Source: Rhodoblastus sp963804045 (lineage in GTDB: Bacteria; Pseudomonadota; Alphaproteobacteria; Rhizobiales; Beijerinckiaceae). Taken from it: a stretch of DNA of 64,000 nt. Location of the stretch: positions 1-64,000 of the forward strand of contig CAWDOR010000023.1 of the NCBI GenBank assembly GCA_963804045.1, given 5' to 3'. Shown here piece after piece: positions 49,416-58,816 of the stretch. The position numbers and the translations under genes were made by a program. The stretch's first letter is position 1, and each line of letters opens with the position of its first letter. Under the pieces are notes generated by a model that did no database searches, was not told where the DNA came from, and saw only the letters and a list, made by a program, of their open reading frames with translations.

Positions 49416-50450
49416 TTACGCCGCCTTCTGCTTCGGCGTCAGCAGTTTGCGATTGATCAGCGCCTCGGCGATCTGGATGGCGTTGAGCGCCGCGCCCTTG
49501 CGCAGATTGTCGGAAACGCACCAGAAGGCCAGGCCGTTTTCCACCGTGGCGTCCTCGCGGATGCGCGAGATATAGGTGGCGTCCTCGCCCGCCGCTTCAT
49601 GCGGGGTGATGTAGCCGCCGGGCTCGCGCTTGTCGATCACCAGCACGCCCGGCGCCTCGCGCAGGATTTTGCGCGCCTCGTCGGCCGTCACCGGCTTCTC
49701 GAATTCGACATTGACGCTTTCCGAATGCGAAATGAACACCGGCACCCGCACACAGGTCGCGGTCAGCAGGATCTTCGGGTCGAGAATCTTCTTGGTCTCG
49801 GCCATCATCTTCCACTCTTCCTTGGTAAAGCCGTCTTCCATGAAGACGTCGATATGGGGAATGATGTTGAAGGCGATGCGCTTGGGGAATTTCTTGCTGT
49901 CGACCTGATCGGAGACGAACACGGCGCGGGTCTGGGCGAACAGCTCGTCCATGCCTTCCTTGCCGGCGCCCGACACCGATTGATAGGTCGAGACCACCAC
50001 GCGTTTGATGCCAAAATGGTCATGCAAGGGCTTCAGCGCCACCACCAGCTGCGCCGTGGAGCAGTTCGGGTTGGCGACGATATTCTTCTTGCGGAAGCCG
50101 ACGAGAGCGTCGGCATTGACCTCGGGCACCACCAGCGGCACCTCGGAATCGTAACGCCAGGCGGAGCTGTTATCGATCACCACGCAATTCTGGGCGGCGA
50201 TCCGGGGCGACCATTGCTTGGAGATTTCGCCGCCCGCCGACATCAGGGCTATGTCGCAATCGGCGAAGTCGAAGGTATCCAGATGTTTGCACTTGAGGAT
50301 CTTGTCGCCATAGGAGACTTCCGTGCCGATCGAGCGCGACGAAGCCAGCGCGACGACTTCGTCGGCCGGGAACTGGCGTTCGGCCAGAATATCCAGCATT
50401 TCGCGGCCCACATTGCCCGTGGCGCCGACGACAGCGACCTTGTAACCCAT
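49416..50450 (-). CDS. asd: aspartate-semialdehyde dehydrogenase
   Basis: A 344-residue enzyme of lysine, threonine and methionine synthesis. The NADP motif VVGATGNVGREML is at the N-terminus, the catalytic cysteine is in NPNCSTAQL near residue 130, and the YQSVSGAGK loop follows. Full length. It reduces aspartyl-4-phosphate. The start at ATG 50450 is the family start. No other amino acid genes adjacent. Confidence 0.95.
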   Translation of the reverse strand: MGYKVAVVGATGNVGREMLDILAERQFPADEVVALASSRSIGTEVSYGDKILKCKHLDTFDFADCDIALMSAGGEISKQWSPRIAAQNCVVIDNSSAWRYDSEVPLVVPEVNADALVGFRKKNIVANPNCSTAQLVVALKPLHDHFGIKRVVVSTYQSVSGAGKEGMDELFAQTRAVFVSDQVDSKKFPKRIAFNIIPHIDVFMEDGFTKEEWKMMAETKKILDPKILLTATCVRVPVFISHSESVNVEFEKPVTADEARKILREAPGVLVIDKREPGGYITPHEAAGEDATYISRIREDATVENGLAFWCVSDNLRKGAALNAIQIAEALINRKLLTPKQKAA

Positions 50451-50525
50451 GATCCTCTCCAGATTTGAGGCGGGAATGCCTACAGCATCGGGGCCGTTAG
50501 GGCAATGCGCGATTCGGACGGGGGA

Positions 50526-50996
50526 TCACGGCGCCGGTTTGCGAAAAGCCTGGAGACGCGCCGCCGCCTGCGACCGCACCTTGGCCTTGATCAGCGGCGA
50601 CCAGCCGATCAGCAGGCCGGGCAGGCCCAGCGCCTGCCGCGCCCAGCGATAGAAGGAAAATCGGTCCTGGTGGCGGCGGATCAGCCCGTCGGCCACCTCG
50701 AGCCGCGCCGTGACCCGGTTGACGACAGTCCGGCCGGTCGCGGGAAAGACATAATGCGCGGTCCATTCGACCGTCGCGCCGCCCGCGTCCGCCTCGCGCA
50801 CAGCCCAATCGACCGACAATTCGACGCCGGGCCGCAGCAACATGCGCCACATGGCGCGCACGCCGGCGGCGTCCAGCCTGGGAAACACCGGATCGGAAAA
50901 TGTCGCGTCATCGGCGTAAAGCGCGCCCATGGCGGCCGGATCGCGCGCGGCGAAGGCTTGGTAGAATGTTTCGGCGACGTCCTTCGGTTCAGTCAT
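50526..50996 (-). CDS. NTF2-like (SnoaL-type) nuclear transport factor 2 family protein
   Basis: A 156-residue protein with MTEPKDVAETFYQAFAARDP and MGALYADDATFSDPVFPRL, the start of a SnoaL-like cone fold, and DRFSFYRWARQALGL near the end. Probably a small hydrolase/isomerase or binding protein of unknown substrate. Overlaps the RluA gene end by 8 bases and is probably coupled to it. Confidence 0.8.
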   Translation of the reverse strand: MTEPKDVAETFYQAFAARDPAAMGALYADDATFSDPVFPRLDAAGVRAMWRMLLRPGVELSVDWAVREADAGGATVEWTAHYVFPATGRTVVNRVTARLEVADGLIRRHQDRFSFYRWARQALGLPGLLIGWSPLIKAKVRSQAAARLQAFRKPAP

Positions 50997-51807
50997 CGCC
51001 GCTCTCCTGAAGCTGGCTCCGCGCCTGCTGGGCAGTTTGCGCCTCGCGCGCGGAATCGTCCAGCGCCGGGGTCCAGCCGCAGGCGGCGAGCAGGGCGCGC
51101 ATATGGGGCGGCGCGCAGGCCTCGACCGCAATGGGCGGCTTGTTGCTGGAGAGCGGAATCGCGATGGACCGCGCCAGCAGATGCAAGGCGTTGCCATCGG
51201 GAATATCGATGGCGTCGCCATAGATGGGATCGCCGTGAATCGGGAAATCCAGCGCCGCGCAATGCACGCGCAATTGATGGGTGCGCCCGGTCAGCGGCGT
51301 CAGCTCCAGCCAGCTGATCGCGCGGCCCTCGCCATCCACGCCGCGCCCCAAAAGCTTCCAGCGGGTTTGCGACGGCTGCCCGGCGGGATCGACCTTCATC
51401 CACCAGCCGCGCGTGGCGTCGAGCCGGCCGAGCGGCAGATCGATCAGCCCTTCGCTCTCCTGCGGGCCGCCGCGAACCACCGCCCAATAACTCTTGTCGA
51501 TCTTGCCCTGCTTGAACAGCTTCATCAGCTTTTCCAGCGCCTTGCGGTGGCGCCCGAGCACCAGGCAGCCGGAGGTGTCGCGGTCGAGCCGGTGGGCCAG
51601 CGCCGGGTCGCGCGGCAGCCCAAAGCGCAAATGGCTGAAATAGCTATCGAAATGCACGCCGCCCTTGGGGCCGCGATGCACGGGAATGCCCGTGGGCTTG
51701 TCCATCACCAGGATCAGCCCGTCGCGATAGAGCAGACGCGCATAAATCTCTTCCCGCGTCAGGGCGGAGGCAGTAATCGAAGGCTCGGGGATTGCGAAAT
51801 TCGGCAT
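50989..51807 (-). CDS. RluA-family pseudouridine synthase
   Basis: A 272-residue enzyme with the catalytic aspartate in ALAHRLDRDTSGCLVLGR and the conserved LTGRTHQLRVHCAALDFPI. It lacks an N-terminal S4 domain. It isomerises uridines in 23S rRNA or tRNA; the exact site cannot be told. Divergent from ftsY. Confidence 0.92.
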   Translation of the reverse strand: MPNFAIPEPSITASALTREEIYARLLYRDGLILVMDKPTGIPVHRGPKGGVHFDSYFSHLRFGLPRDPALAHRLDRDTSGCLVLGRHRKALEKLMKLFKQGKIDKSYWAVVRGGPQESEGLIDLPLGRLDATRGWWMKVDPAGQPSQTRWKLLGRGVDGEGRAISWLELTPLTGRTHQLRVHCAALDFPIHGDPIYGDAIDIPDGNALHLLARSIAIPLSSNKPPIAVEACAPPHMRALLAACGWTPALDDSAREAQTAQQARSQLQESGDD

Positions 51808-51870
51808 GGGCGCTTATCGCAGAGAACCCGGATTTCGGGAAGGCTTTTGGCCCGCGAGGAATTTTGCCGC

Positions 51871-53007
51871 ATGAGCGGAGACGAGACAGACAAGGTCGGC
51901 TTCATCGGCCGCTTGTTCAAGATGCGCCACGCCGAGGCGGATTTTTGGGAGCCCAAGCCGGACGCGCTTTTGGCGCCCGAGCCGCCGGTCGCCGAATTGG
52001 CGCCGCCCGAACCCGCGCCGACGCCGATCCTCGCCGAACAGCCGGCGCCCGCGCCGGTCGCCGAAGCGCCGCCGCCGCCCGAGGCGAAAATCAACTGGTG
52101 GGCCCGGCTGCGCCAGGGGCTGTCGCGCTCCTCCTCGTCGATCCGCCAGGGCATCGCCGATATTTTCACCAAGCGCAAGCTCGACGCCGACACGCTGGAG
52201 GAGCTGGAGGATGTGCTGGTGCGCGCCGATCTCGGCGTCGCCGCCTCGACCCGCATCGCCGCTCTGGTCGGCAAGGGGCGCTATGACAAGGAAATCTCGC
52301 CCGAGGAGGTGCGCCGCATTCTCGCCGAGGAAATCGAGCGCATCCTGACTCCCGTGGCTCTGCCGCTGGAAATCGACGCCGGCAAAAAGCCTTTCGTTAT
52401 CCTGGTGGTCGGCGTCAATGGCTCGGGCAAGACCACGACCATCGGCAAGATGACCAAGAAATTCACCGCGGAAGGCAAGAAGCTGGTCCTCGCCGCCGGC
52501 GACACGTTTCGCGCCGCCGCCGTCGAACAGTTGAAAATCTGGGGCGCACGCATGAATGTGCCGGTGATCGCCCGCGAGACCGGCGCCGACGCCGCCGGTC
52601 TGGCCTTCGACGCCATCAAGGCGGCGCGCGAGCAGGGCGCCGACATCTTGCTGATGGATACGGCGGGCCGGCTGCAAAACCGCGCCGAACTCATGGCCGA
52701 GCTGGAAAAAATCGTTCGGGTGATGAAGAAGATCGACGCCCAGGCGCCTCACGCCGTGCTGCTGGCGCTGGACGCCACGGTCGGACAGAACGCCTTGAAT
52801 CAGGTCGAAATCTTCGGCAAGACCGCCGGGGTCACCGGGCTGGTGATGACCAAGCTCGACGGCACCGCGCGCGGCGGCATTCTCGTCGCCATAGCCGAAA
52901 AATTCGGCCTGCCCGTGCATTTCATCGGCGTCGGCGAACAGGCCGACGACCTCGAACCTTTCGAAGCCCGCGATTTTGCCCGCGCCATCGCCGGCTTTGA
53001 AGATTGA
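51871..53007 (+). CDS. ftsY: signal recognition particle receptor FtsY
   Basis: A 378-residue GTPase. Residues 1-90 form an acidic, proline-rich A domain. The NG domain follows with G1 GVNGSGKTTTIGK, RAAAVEQL, G3 DTAGR, TKLDGTARGG and the GVGEQADDLEPF end. It docks SRP-bound ribosomes at the membrane. ATG 51871 has GAGGA 10 bases upstream. An in-frame open stretch before it (to 51037) lies opposite the RluA gene and is not coding. Confidence 0.95.
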   Translation: MSGDETDKVGFIGRLFKMRHAEADFWEPKPDALLAPEPPVAELAPPEPAPTPILAEQPAPAPVAEAPPPPEAKINWWARLRQGLSRSSSSIRQGIADIFTKRKLDADTLEELEDVLVRADLGVAASTRIAALVGKGRYDKEISPEEVRRILAEEIERILTPVALPLEIDAGKKPFVILVVGVNGSGKTTTIGKMTKKFTAEGKKLVLAAGDTFRAAAVEQLKIWGARMNVPVIARETGADAAGLAFDAIKAAREQGADILLMDTAGRLQNRAELMAELEKIVRVMKKIDAQAPHAVLLALDATVGQNALNQVEIFGKTAGVTGLVMTKLDGTARGGILVAIAEKFGLPVHFIGVGEQADDLEPFEARDFARAIAGFED

Positions 53008-53021
53008 GACTTGGACAGATC

Positions 53022-53666
53022 ATGACCGCCGCGCCAACGCAAAAAATCAATCCGCTGCTGAAACTGGTGCTGGAGCTGGGGCCGCTGGTGCTGTTCTTCC
53101 TGGCCAGCTCCAGGCCGGCGCTGTTTTCCTGGCTGGTGGGGCCGTTCCTGCCGCAGGATCTGCCAGCGGAAAAAATCGCCGTGCTGACCTCGACCGCCGT
53201 GCTGATGGCCTCGGTGGTCGTGGCGCTGATCGCCTCCTGGGCGCTGACCCGGCACTGGCCGATCATGCCCGTGGTCACGGCGGTCGCGGTGCTGTTCTTC
53301 GGCGTGCTGACCTTCGTGTTCCAGGACAAGACCTTCATTCAGCTCAAGCCGACCATTGTGAACTGCCTGTTCGGCTCGGCGCTGCTGATCGGCCTGGCCT
53401 TTGGCAAGCTGCTGCTGCCGGTGGCGCTCGACAGCGTGCTGCATCTCGACGAGGAAGGCTGGAAAAAGCTCACCTTCCGCTGGGGCCTGTTCTTCTTCCT
53501 GCTCGCCGCCATCAATGAGGTGGTGCGCCTGACCCAGAGCTGGGAATTCTGGGCCGGTTTCAAAAGCTTCGGCATCATGCCGATCACCTTGATCTTCGCC
53601 CTGGCGCAGACGCCCTTGATCATGAAGCACGAGGTCAAGGCGGAAGAGGAACAACAGCATTTCTGA
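53022..53666 (+). CDS. yciB: septation protein A / inner membrane-spanning protein YciB
   Basis: A 214-residue membrane protein with five to six helices, starting KINPLLKLVLELGPLVLFF and with the conserved FGSALLIGLAFGKLLL and RWGLFFFLLAAINEVV. YciB/IspZ helps maintain the cell envelope and interacts with division proteins. It starts 14 bases after ftsY, same operon. ATG 53022 or a TTG at 53004 are possible; the first is preferred. Confidence 0.92.
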   Translation: MTAAPTQKINPLLKLVLELGPLVLFFLASSRPALFSWLVGPFLPQDLPAEKIAVLTSTAVLMASVVVALIASWALTRHWPIMPVVTAVAVLFFGVLTFVFQDKTFIQLKPTIVNCLFGSALLIGLAFGKLLLPVALDSVLHLDEEGWKKLTFRWGLFFFLLAAINEVVRLTQSWEFWAGFKSFGIMPITLIFALAQTPLIMKHEVKAEEEQQHF

Positions 53667-53686
53667 CGCGCCAAGCCGTTGAAACG

Positions 53687-53722
53687 AAAAAGCCCCGCCG
53701 GCGAGAACCGGCGGGGCTTTTT
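53687..53722. terminator. bidirectional terminator between yciB and mcd
   Basis: AGCCCCGCCGG (53691-53701), CGAGAA, CCGGCGGGGCT (53708-53718), with AAAAA and TTTTT flanks, so it serves both convergent genes. Confidence 0.93.
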
Positions 53723-53737
53723 CGTGGCAATCCCAAC

Positions 53738-54793
53738 TCAGCGCGGGATCAGCGCCCAATAGTCGAGATCGAGGATCACGCTGGCGTCATAGCCCTCGCC
53801 CTCCTTCAGCGGGTGGGCGGCGCAGGGCTTGTCCTTGGTGGCGACGGTGCGCAGACGCAAGGCGCCGACATCGTCGCGACCGTGGATTTCGGCGCGCTCC
53901 AGCACTTCCGTCCAGGCGAACACCGTCAAGCCCGCGAACAGCGGGCTGACATGGCGGCCGCCATTGATGGCGGCGATATGGAAGGCGTTGCCCAGGCCAT
54001 TGAAGCTCAAGGCGCGCGCCAGCGAAATCACATGGCCGCCATAGATCAGCCGGCGGCCGAAGCGGCCCTGGCCCTCGGTGAACTGGTTGAAATGCACCTT
54101 GGCGGTGTTCTGGTAGAGCCGCGTGGCGAGTTGGTGCTCGGCCTCTTCCACGGTCATGCCGTCGACATGGTCGATGCGCTCGCCGGGCAGATAATCGCCC
54201 CAGCGATGCGGCGAGCCCGACAGCGCCGAATCATATTTGCGCAGATCGATCGGCGGCAGGGCGTCGCCGAGCTGGTCGGGCGCCAGAGCGCGCGGCAATT
54301 GCGGCGTCACTTCCGCCGGCGCGGGGTTCTTCGGGTCGCGCTTGCGCACCATCACCCAACGCACATAGTCGAGAACGCAGGTTCCCTTTTGATTGAAGCC
54401 GCGCGAGCGGACATAGACCACGCCGGTCTGGCCGTTGGAATTTTCCTTGAGGCCGATGACCTCCGAGGTCGAGGACAGCGTGTCGCCGGGATAGACCGGG
54501 GCGAGGAAGCGGCAATCGGCATAGCCGAGATTGGCCACCGCGTTCAGCGAAATGTCGGGCACGGTCTTGCCGAAGACAATGTGGAACACCAGCAGGTCGT
54601 CCACCGGGCTCTTGGGATAGCCCAGCGCTTGGGCGAAAGCGTCGGAGGATTGCACGGCGAAGCGCGAGCCGTAGAGCGCGGTGTAGAGCGCCACGTCGCC
54701 CGTGGTCACGGTGCGCGGCGTGGCGTGGACGATCACCTGGCCGATGGAGAAATCTTCAAAGAAATTGCCGCTATTGGTCTTGCTCATGCTCAA
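53738..54793 (-). CDS. mcd: mesaconyl-CoA hydratase (ethylmalonyl-CoA pathway)
   Basis: A 351-residue double MaoC-like hotdog protein: FFEDFSIGQVIVHATPRTV and SRFAVQSSDAFAQALGYP in the first half, and TAKVHFNQFTEGQGRFGRR in the second. This matches mesaconyl-C1-CoA hydratase/beta-methylmalyl-CoA dehydratase, which makes beta-methylmalyl-CoA in acetyl-CoA assimilation without isocitrate lyase. Other pathway genes (ccr, meaA, mcl) are not adjacent. It is monocistronic and ends at a bidirectional terminator. Confidence 0.9.
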   Translation of the reverse strand: MSMSKTNSGNFFEDFSIGQVIVHATPRTVTTGDVALYTALYGSRFAVQSSDAFAQALGYPKSPVDDLLVFHIVFGKTVPDISLNAVANLGYADCRFLAPVYPGDTLSSTSEVIGLKENSNGQTGVVYVRSRGFNQKGTCVLDYVRWVMVRKRDPKNPAPAEVTPQLPRALAPDQLGDALPPIDLRKYDSALSGSPHRWGDYLPGERIDHVDGMTVEEAEHQLATRLYQNTAKVHFNQFTEGQGRFGRRLIYGGHVISLARALSFNGLGNAFHIAAINGGRHVSPLFAGLTVFAWTEVLERAEIHGRDDVGALRLRTVATKDKPCAAHPLKEGEGYDASVILDLDYWALIPR

Positions 54794-54845
54794 GGCTCCA
54801 TTTTCCCGCGCATGTGCCCCAGCGCGAGGAAATTTGCAATTGGCC

Positions 54846-55178
54846 CTATGGCGCCCTGGCGCGATCCGCGACGATTTTTTCGAGTTTTTCCGCCAATTCC
54901 TCGGCGTCCCCGGCCAGAGCCAGGGTTTTGTGGCGCGAGGTCGCCCCCGCCGCGAGCCTGATCCGCGAGGCTGGAATTTTGAGCGCCTTGGCGAGCAATG
55001 CGATCAGGGCGTCATTGGCCTTGCCGTCCTCGGGAACGGCGCGCACCCGGGCCTTGAGCACGCATTGGCCATCGGCGAGCGTCTCGATGTCTTCCAGCGC
55101 GTCGCGCCCGCCCTTGGGCGTCAGCCGCAGATGAAGCTGCACGCCCTCGGGGCGCAGCGACCAGGGCCGCGCGCTCAA
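54846..55178 (-). CDS. DUF167 family protein (YggU-like)
   Basis: About 110 residues with LRLTPKGGRDALEDIE, RAVPEDGKANDALIALLAKAL and LAAGATSRHKTLAL, the DUF167 signature. It has no ATG; TTG 55178 overlaps the YggT stop as TTGA, giving a coupled start. YggU-like proteins have no assigned role. Same operon as yggT. Confidence 0.85.
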   Translation of the reverse strand: MSARPWSLRPEGVQLHLRLTPKGGRDALEDIETLADGQCVLKARVRAVPEDGKANDALIALLAKALKIPASRIRLAAGATSRHKTLALAGDAEELAEKLEKIVADRARAP

Positions 55179-55492
55179 ATGGCGGCGTTCATCAGCGCCG
55201 CCGCCACCGCGCCCAGCTCCATCTGCACGAAGGACAGCAGCAGCAGCAGCACGATGGGCGAAATATCCATGCCGCCGAGCGGCGGCAGGAAGCGGCGGAT
55301 CGGCCGCAGCAGCGGCTCGGTCAGCGCATTGGCGGCGTTCCAGACCGAGCGCACCAGCTCGTTGCGCAGGTTGAGCACGTCGAAGGCGAGCAGCCAGGAC
55401 ATGACCGCCATGATGATGATGACCCACCAGTAAAGGTCGAGGGCCAGGCTGATCACCTTGAAGACCGGAAGAATGAAGGCGGCGGCGGGCAT
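55175..55492 (-). CDS. yggT: YggT family membrane protein
   Basis: A 105-residue membrane protein with two YGGT repeats of paired helices: VISLALDLYWWVIIIMAVM and LLRPIRRFLPPLGGMDISP. YggT proteins aid osmotic stress tolerance and cell division or photosystem assembly in various lineages. ATG 55492 is the family start. Adjacent yggU is typical. Confidence 0.9.
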   Translation of the reverse strand: MPAAAFILPVFKVISLALDLYWWVIIIMAVMSWLLAFDVLNLRNELVRSVWNAANALTEPLLRPIRRFLPPLGGMDISPIVLLLLLSFVQMELGAVAAALMNAAI

Positions 55493-55574
55493 GGAGACTC
55501 CCCAGGAAAAGGATGCGCGACATGTAAGGCTTAAGCCTCGCTCGAACAAGTCCGGCGATTTTCGCGCGCGACGA

Positions 55575-55603
55575 TTGACAGAATCGCGTCCGCACCCTAA
55601 ACA
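55575..55603 (+). promoter_or_regulatory. promoter of tRNA-Ala
   Basis: TTGACA (55575-55580), 17 bases, TAAACA (55598-55603), about 14 bases before the mature tRNA 5' end. Confidence 0.65.
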
Positions 55604-55616
55604 CCCGCCTCGGAGC

Positions 55617-55692
55617 GGGGCTGTAGCTCAGTTGGGAGAGCGCTGCAATCGCACTGCAGAGGTCGTGAGTTCGAATCTCATCAGCTCCACCA
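55617..55692 (+). tRNA. tRNA-Ala (anticodon CGC)
   Basis: Acceptor GGGGCTG (55617-55623) with CAGCTCC, anticodon arm CTGCA ATCGCAC TGCAG giving CGC, T-loop TTCGAAT, encoded CCA at 55690-55692. It has a good sigma70 promoter. Confidence 0.97.
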
Positions 55693-55731
55693 TTCCGCCC
55701 GACTCCGCCAAACCGTTAAAAACGTTCGGGA

Positions 55732-57726
55732 TCACGCCGCCTTGCCGGCGAGCGTGCTCAGCGGCCGGGCGAATTCCACCCCAATCGAACCGCCCTGGCT
55801 CCAGGCGATTTTCGCGGAAATGCGCGTCGAGTTCCTCGAATTCCAGATCGATCCGGTCGCCGACGACATAGCCGCCGCTGGTCGCCAGCCGCGCGCCCGT
55901 CTCGGAAATATCGAGCAGCCGCACGGTTTCGCGCCCGCCGCCGGCGTTGAGGATGGCGCCCTGGGTCGAGGTGCGGCGGGTGGCGGCGCGGCGATCTTTC
56001 ACGTCCTGAGTGACCGCGCGCAAAAAACCTTCCACGGCCTGGGCGAGCTTGTTCGCCGAACCCGACAACAGCCCGGCGGTCTCGGTGACGTGGCCGGCCT
56101 GCGCATAGGTTTCGCCAATCGCGGCGGCGACATCGGCGACATCGCCCGAGGCCGCCAGCGAGCTTTCCGAGGCGCGGGTCATGGCCGAGGCGATCTCGCC
56201 GGTGGCGCCGTTTTGCTCCCGCATGGCCGAGGCGACTTCGCCGGTGAGCGAATCGATGTCCTCGACCGCCCGGGCGATGCTGCGGATTTCCTCGATCGTG
56301 CGCTGGGTCGCGCCCTGAATGGCGGCGATCTGCGCGCCCACCTCCTCCGTGGCCTTGGCGGTGCGCCCGGCGAGCGTCTTGACCTCGCTGGCCACGACGG
56401 CGAAACCCTTGCCGGCCTCGCCGGCCCGCGCCGCCTCTATGGTGGCGTTAAGCGCCAGAAGATTGGTTTCCTGGGCGATTTCGGCGATCAGACCGACAAT
56501 GGCGCCGACCTTTTCCGACGCCGCGGCAAGACCGGAAATATGCGAATCCGTCTGTCGCGCCACGTCCGCCGCCTTATTGGCGGCCCGGCTGGCGACGGTG
56601 ACCTTTCTCGCTATGGAGTTCGACCGAAGCGGCGAGATGATCGGAAGCCTCGGACACCGCGCCAATATTGCGCGACGAGTTCCTGGGTCGCCTGTCGCGC
56701 CGAGCCCGCGGTTTGTTCGGCTTTCGCCGCGACCCTGTTGAGTATATGCGCGGTTTCGCCCATTTTTGCGGTTTCCGCATCGACGGCGCCGACCACTTCG
56801 CCGATCACGCCGCGAAAATCCGCGATCAATTGTTCGAGCTTTTTCTGCCGCACTATTTCGCGTTGGCGCTCGGCGACCGCCTCGCCTTCGAGACTGCGGC
56901 GCGCCCGGGCGTTCGCGACGAAAACTTCGGCGGTGCGCGCCATCCGCCCGATTTCATTGCGCCAAGCCGTCAGCGTGGTCACGACGTCGTCGTCGCCGCC
57001 CGCCAATCGCTCGAGCAAATCCGTGAGTTCGCCGACCGGCGCGATGAACAGTTTCTGCAGGCCGAGCGCGGCGGCGAGCAGAAAGGCCAGGGTGACCAGC
57101 GTGGCGGCGAGCGCGACCCAGGCCGCGCGATCCATGGCGGCATTGAGCGCCTCGACCAGACGCCCGCTTTGTTCGCCCGCCTCGCTGACCAGGGATTCCC
57201 TGCGCTTGCCGATTTTTTCCAGCCCCTCGGCGAGATGATCGGCCAATTTGTCGAATTGCGGCATCATCTTGTTGCCGCCCGCCGGTCCCTCGTCGATATA
57301 GGCTTGGGCCATGGTCTTGCCGAGCGCGTAATAATCGGGAAACAGGCCTTGCAAGTCTTCGAGAGCCTTGACCATGTCCTCGTCGCCGATGGCCTTGGCC
57401 AACCGCTTCGCCTCGCCGGAATGCGCGTCAAATTCCCTGGCGTTTTTCTCGGCCTCCTTGAACCCGTCGTCGAGGCCGTCCTGGCCGCGCGTCGCGGAAA
57501 TATCGCTCAGGAATTGCTGCACCTGAACGGTGTCGAGCTCCATATCCTTCAGCGCGGTCACCAGCGGCAGGACGATTTCGCGCACACGGGCGTCTTCCGC
57601 CGTTTCGGCGGCGACGCGCGTCTGAACCACCTGCCGCGACCAGAGCATGGCCGCCTCGGAGCCGAGGCTCACGACGACAAGCGCGGCGATCAGTCCCAAT
57701 CCGGCATTGCGCAAGGAAATTTTCAT
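55732..57726 (-). pseudogene. methyl-accepting chemotaxis protein with C-terminal PilZ domain, multiply frameshifted
   Basis: A chemoreceptor of about 660 residues. TM1 follows MKISLRNAGLGLIAALVVV, then a periplasmic sensor to about residue 190, TM2, HAMP, and an MA signalling domain with the hairpin tip EIAQETNLLALNATIEAARAGEAGKGFAVVASEV (positions 56375-56480). A PilZ-like end has VRLLDISETGARLATSGGYVVGD. Three frame changes: an extra base near 56669, another near 56608, and a 2-bp loss near 55822; correcting all gives a single reading frame ending at 55732. A CtrA box lies upstream. Indel errors rather than decay are likely. Confidence 0.85.
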
Positions 57727-57776
57727 CTGGAGCCACCGCCGAAACCGCAATCGGGGCGAGATTGCCAATGCAATGG

Positions 57777-57791
57777 TTAACCCATCGTTAA
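57777..57791 (-). promoter_or_regulatory. full CtrA-binding box upstream of the chemoreceptor
   Basis: TTAA (57777-57780), CCCATCG, TTAA (57788-57791), 51 bases before the chemoreceptor start. CtrA controls motility and chemotaxis genes in alphaproteobacteria. Confidence 0.65.
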
Positions 57792-57861
57792 AAACGGAGC
57801 GGATAACAGTATTTCGTTAAATTGAATTGACGTTAAGTCAGCATAGCCAACGTAATCATGC

Positions 57862-57894
57862 GCCGGCGAAAGCAACTCTCGCCGGCGCTAAAAT
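57862..57894 (-). terminator. hairpin after yebC
   Basis: GCGCCGGCGA pairs with TCGCCGGCGC across an 8-9 nt loop just after the yebC stop, without a T-run. Confidence 0.55.
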
Positions 57895-58641
57895 TCAACC
57901 GCCGAGCTTGGCCATCAGCGCGTCGGAAATTTCGAAATTGGCGTAGACGTTCTGCACGTCGTCATTGTCTTCCAGCGAGCCGATCAGCTTCAAAATCTTT
58001 TCGCCGGCCTCGTCGTCCACCGCTATGGTGTTTTGCGGGCGCCAGACAAGTTTGGACTTTCTCGGCTCGCCGAATTTGGCTTCCAGCGCCTTGGTGACTT
58101 CGCCGAGGTCTTCGAGATTGGTGATGATCTCATGGCCATCGGCCGAGGACGCCACATCCTCGGCGCCGGCCTCGATCGCCGCCTCCATGACCGCGTCGTC
58201 GCTGCCCACCTTGGCGTCGAAGCCGATTTCGCCGACATGGTCGAACATGAAGGACACCGCCCCGGTTTCGGCGAGGGCGCCGCCGGCCTTGGTGAAATAG
58301 GAGCGCACTTCGCCCGCCGTGCGGTTGCGGTTGTCGGTCAGCGCCTCGACAATCACCGCGACGCCGCCGGGGGCATAACCCTCGTAGCGCACTTCGTCGT
58401 AATTCTCGCCCTCGGCGCCGGCGGCCTTCTTGATGGCGCGCTCGATATTGTCCTTGGGCATGTTTTCGACGCGGGCGGCGATGCAGGCGGCGCGCAGGCG
58501 GGCGTTCATCGCCGGGTCGGGCAGGCCCATCTTGGCGGCGACGGTGATTTCGCGCGCCAGCTTGGAGAAGAGTTTCGAACGGGCGGCGTCGGCCTTGCCC
58601 TTTCTGTGCATGATGTTCTTGAACTGACTATGCCCGGCCAT
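57895..58641 (-). CDS. yebC: YebC/PmpR-family transcriptional regulator
   Basis: A 248-residue protein, MAGHSQFKNIMHRKGKADAARS, with DPAMNARLRAACIAARVENMPKDNIERAIKK and YEGYAPGGVAVIVEALTDN. YebC proteins are translation or transcription factors; recent work on YebC assigns a role in proline-rich protein synthesis. No ruvC adjacent. The start at ATG 58641 is canonical; longer in-frame starts are rejected. Confidence 0.95.
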   Translation of the reverse strand: MAGHSQFKNIMHRKGKADAARSKLFSKLAREITVAAKMGLPDPAMNARLRAACIAARVENMPKDNIERAIKKAAGAEGENYDEVRYEGYAPGGVAVIVEALTDNRNRTAGEVRSYFTKAGGALAETGAVSFMFDHVGEIGFDAKVGSDDAVMEAAIEAGAEDVASSADGHEIITNLEDLGEVTKALEAKFGEPRKSKLVWRPQNTIAVDDEAGEKILKLIGSLEDNDDVQNVYANFEISDALMAKLGG

Positions 58642-58816
58642 CTGCGTCCCTGTCTGAACCTGCGCGCCGCCGACGAAAGGCGCGGCGGCGGAAAATTGGA
58701 ATGGCGCCTTATAGACGCGCGCGCACGGCATGAAAAGTGGGGCTTTTAACGCGAAGGACGCCCCCCGGAGGATCCGGAGGGCGCGCGGCGACAGGTGCGA
58801 TCGGCCAGAAAGCGAT

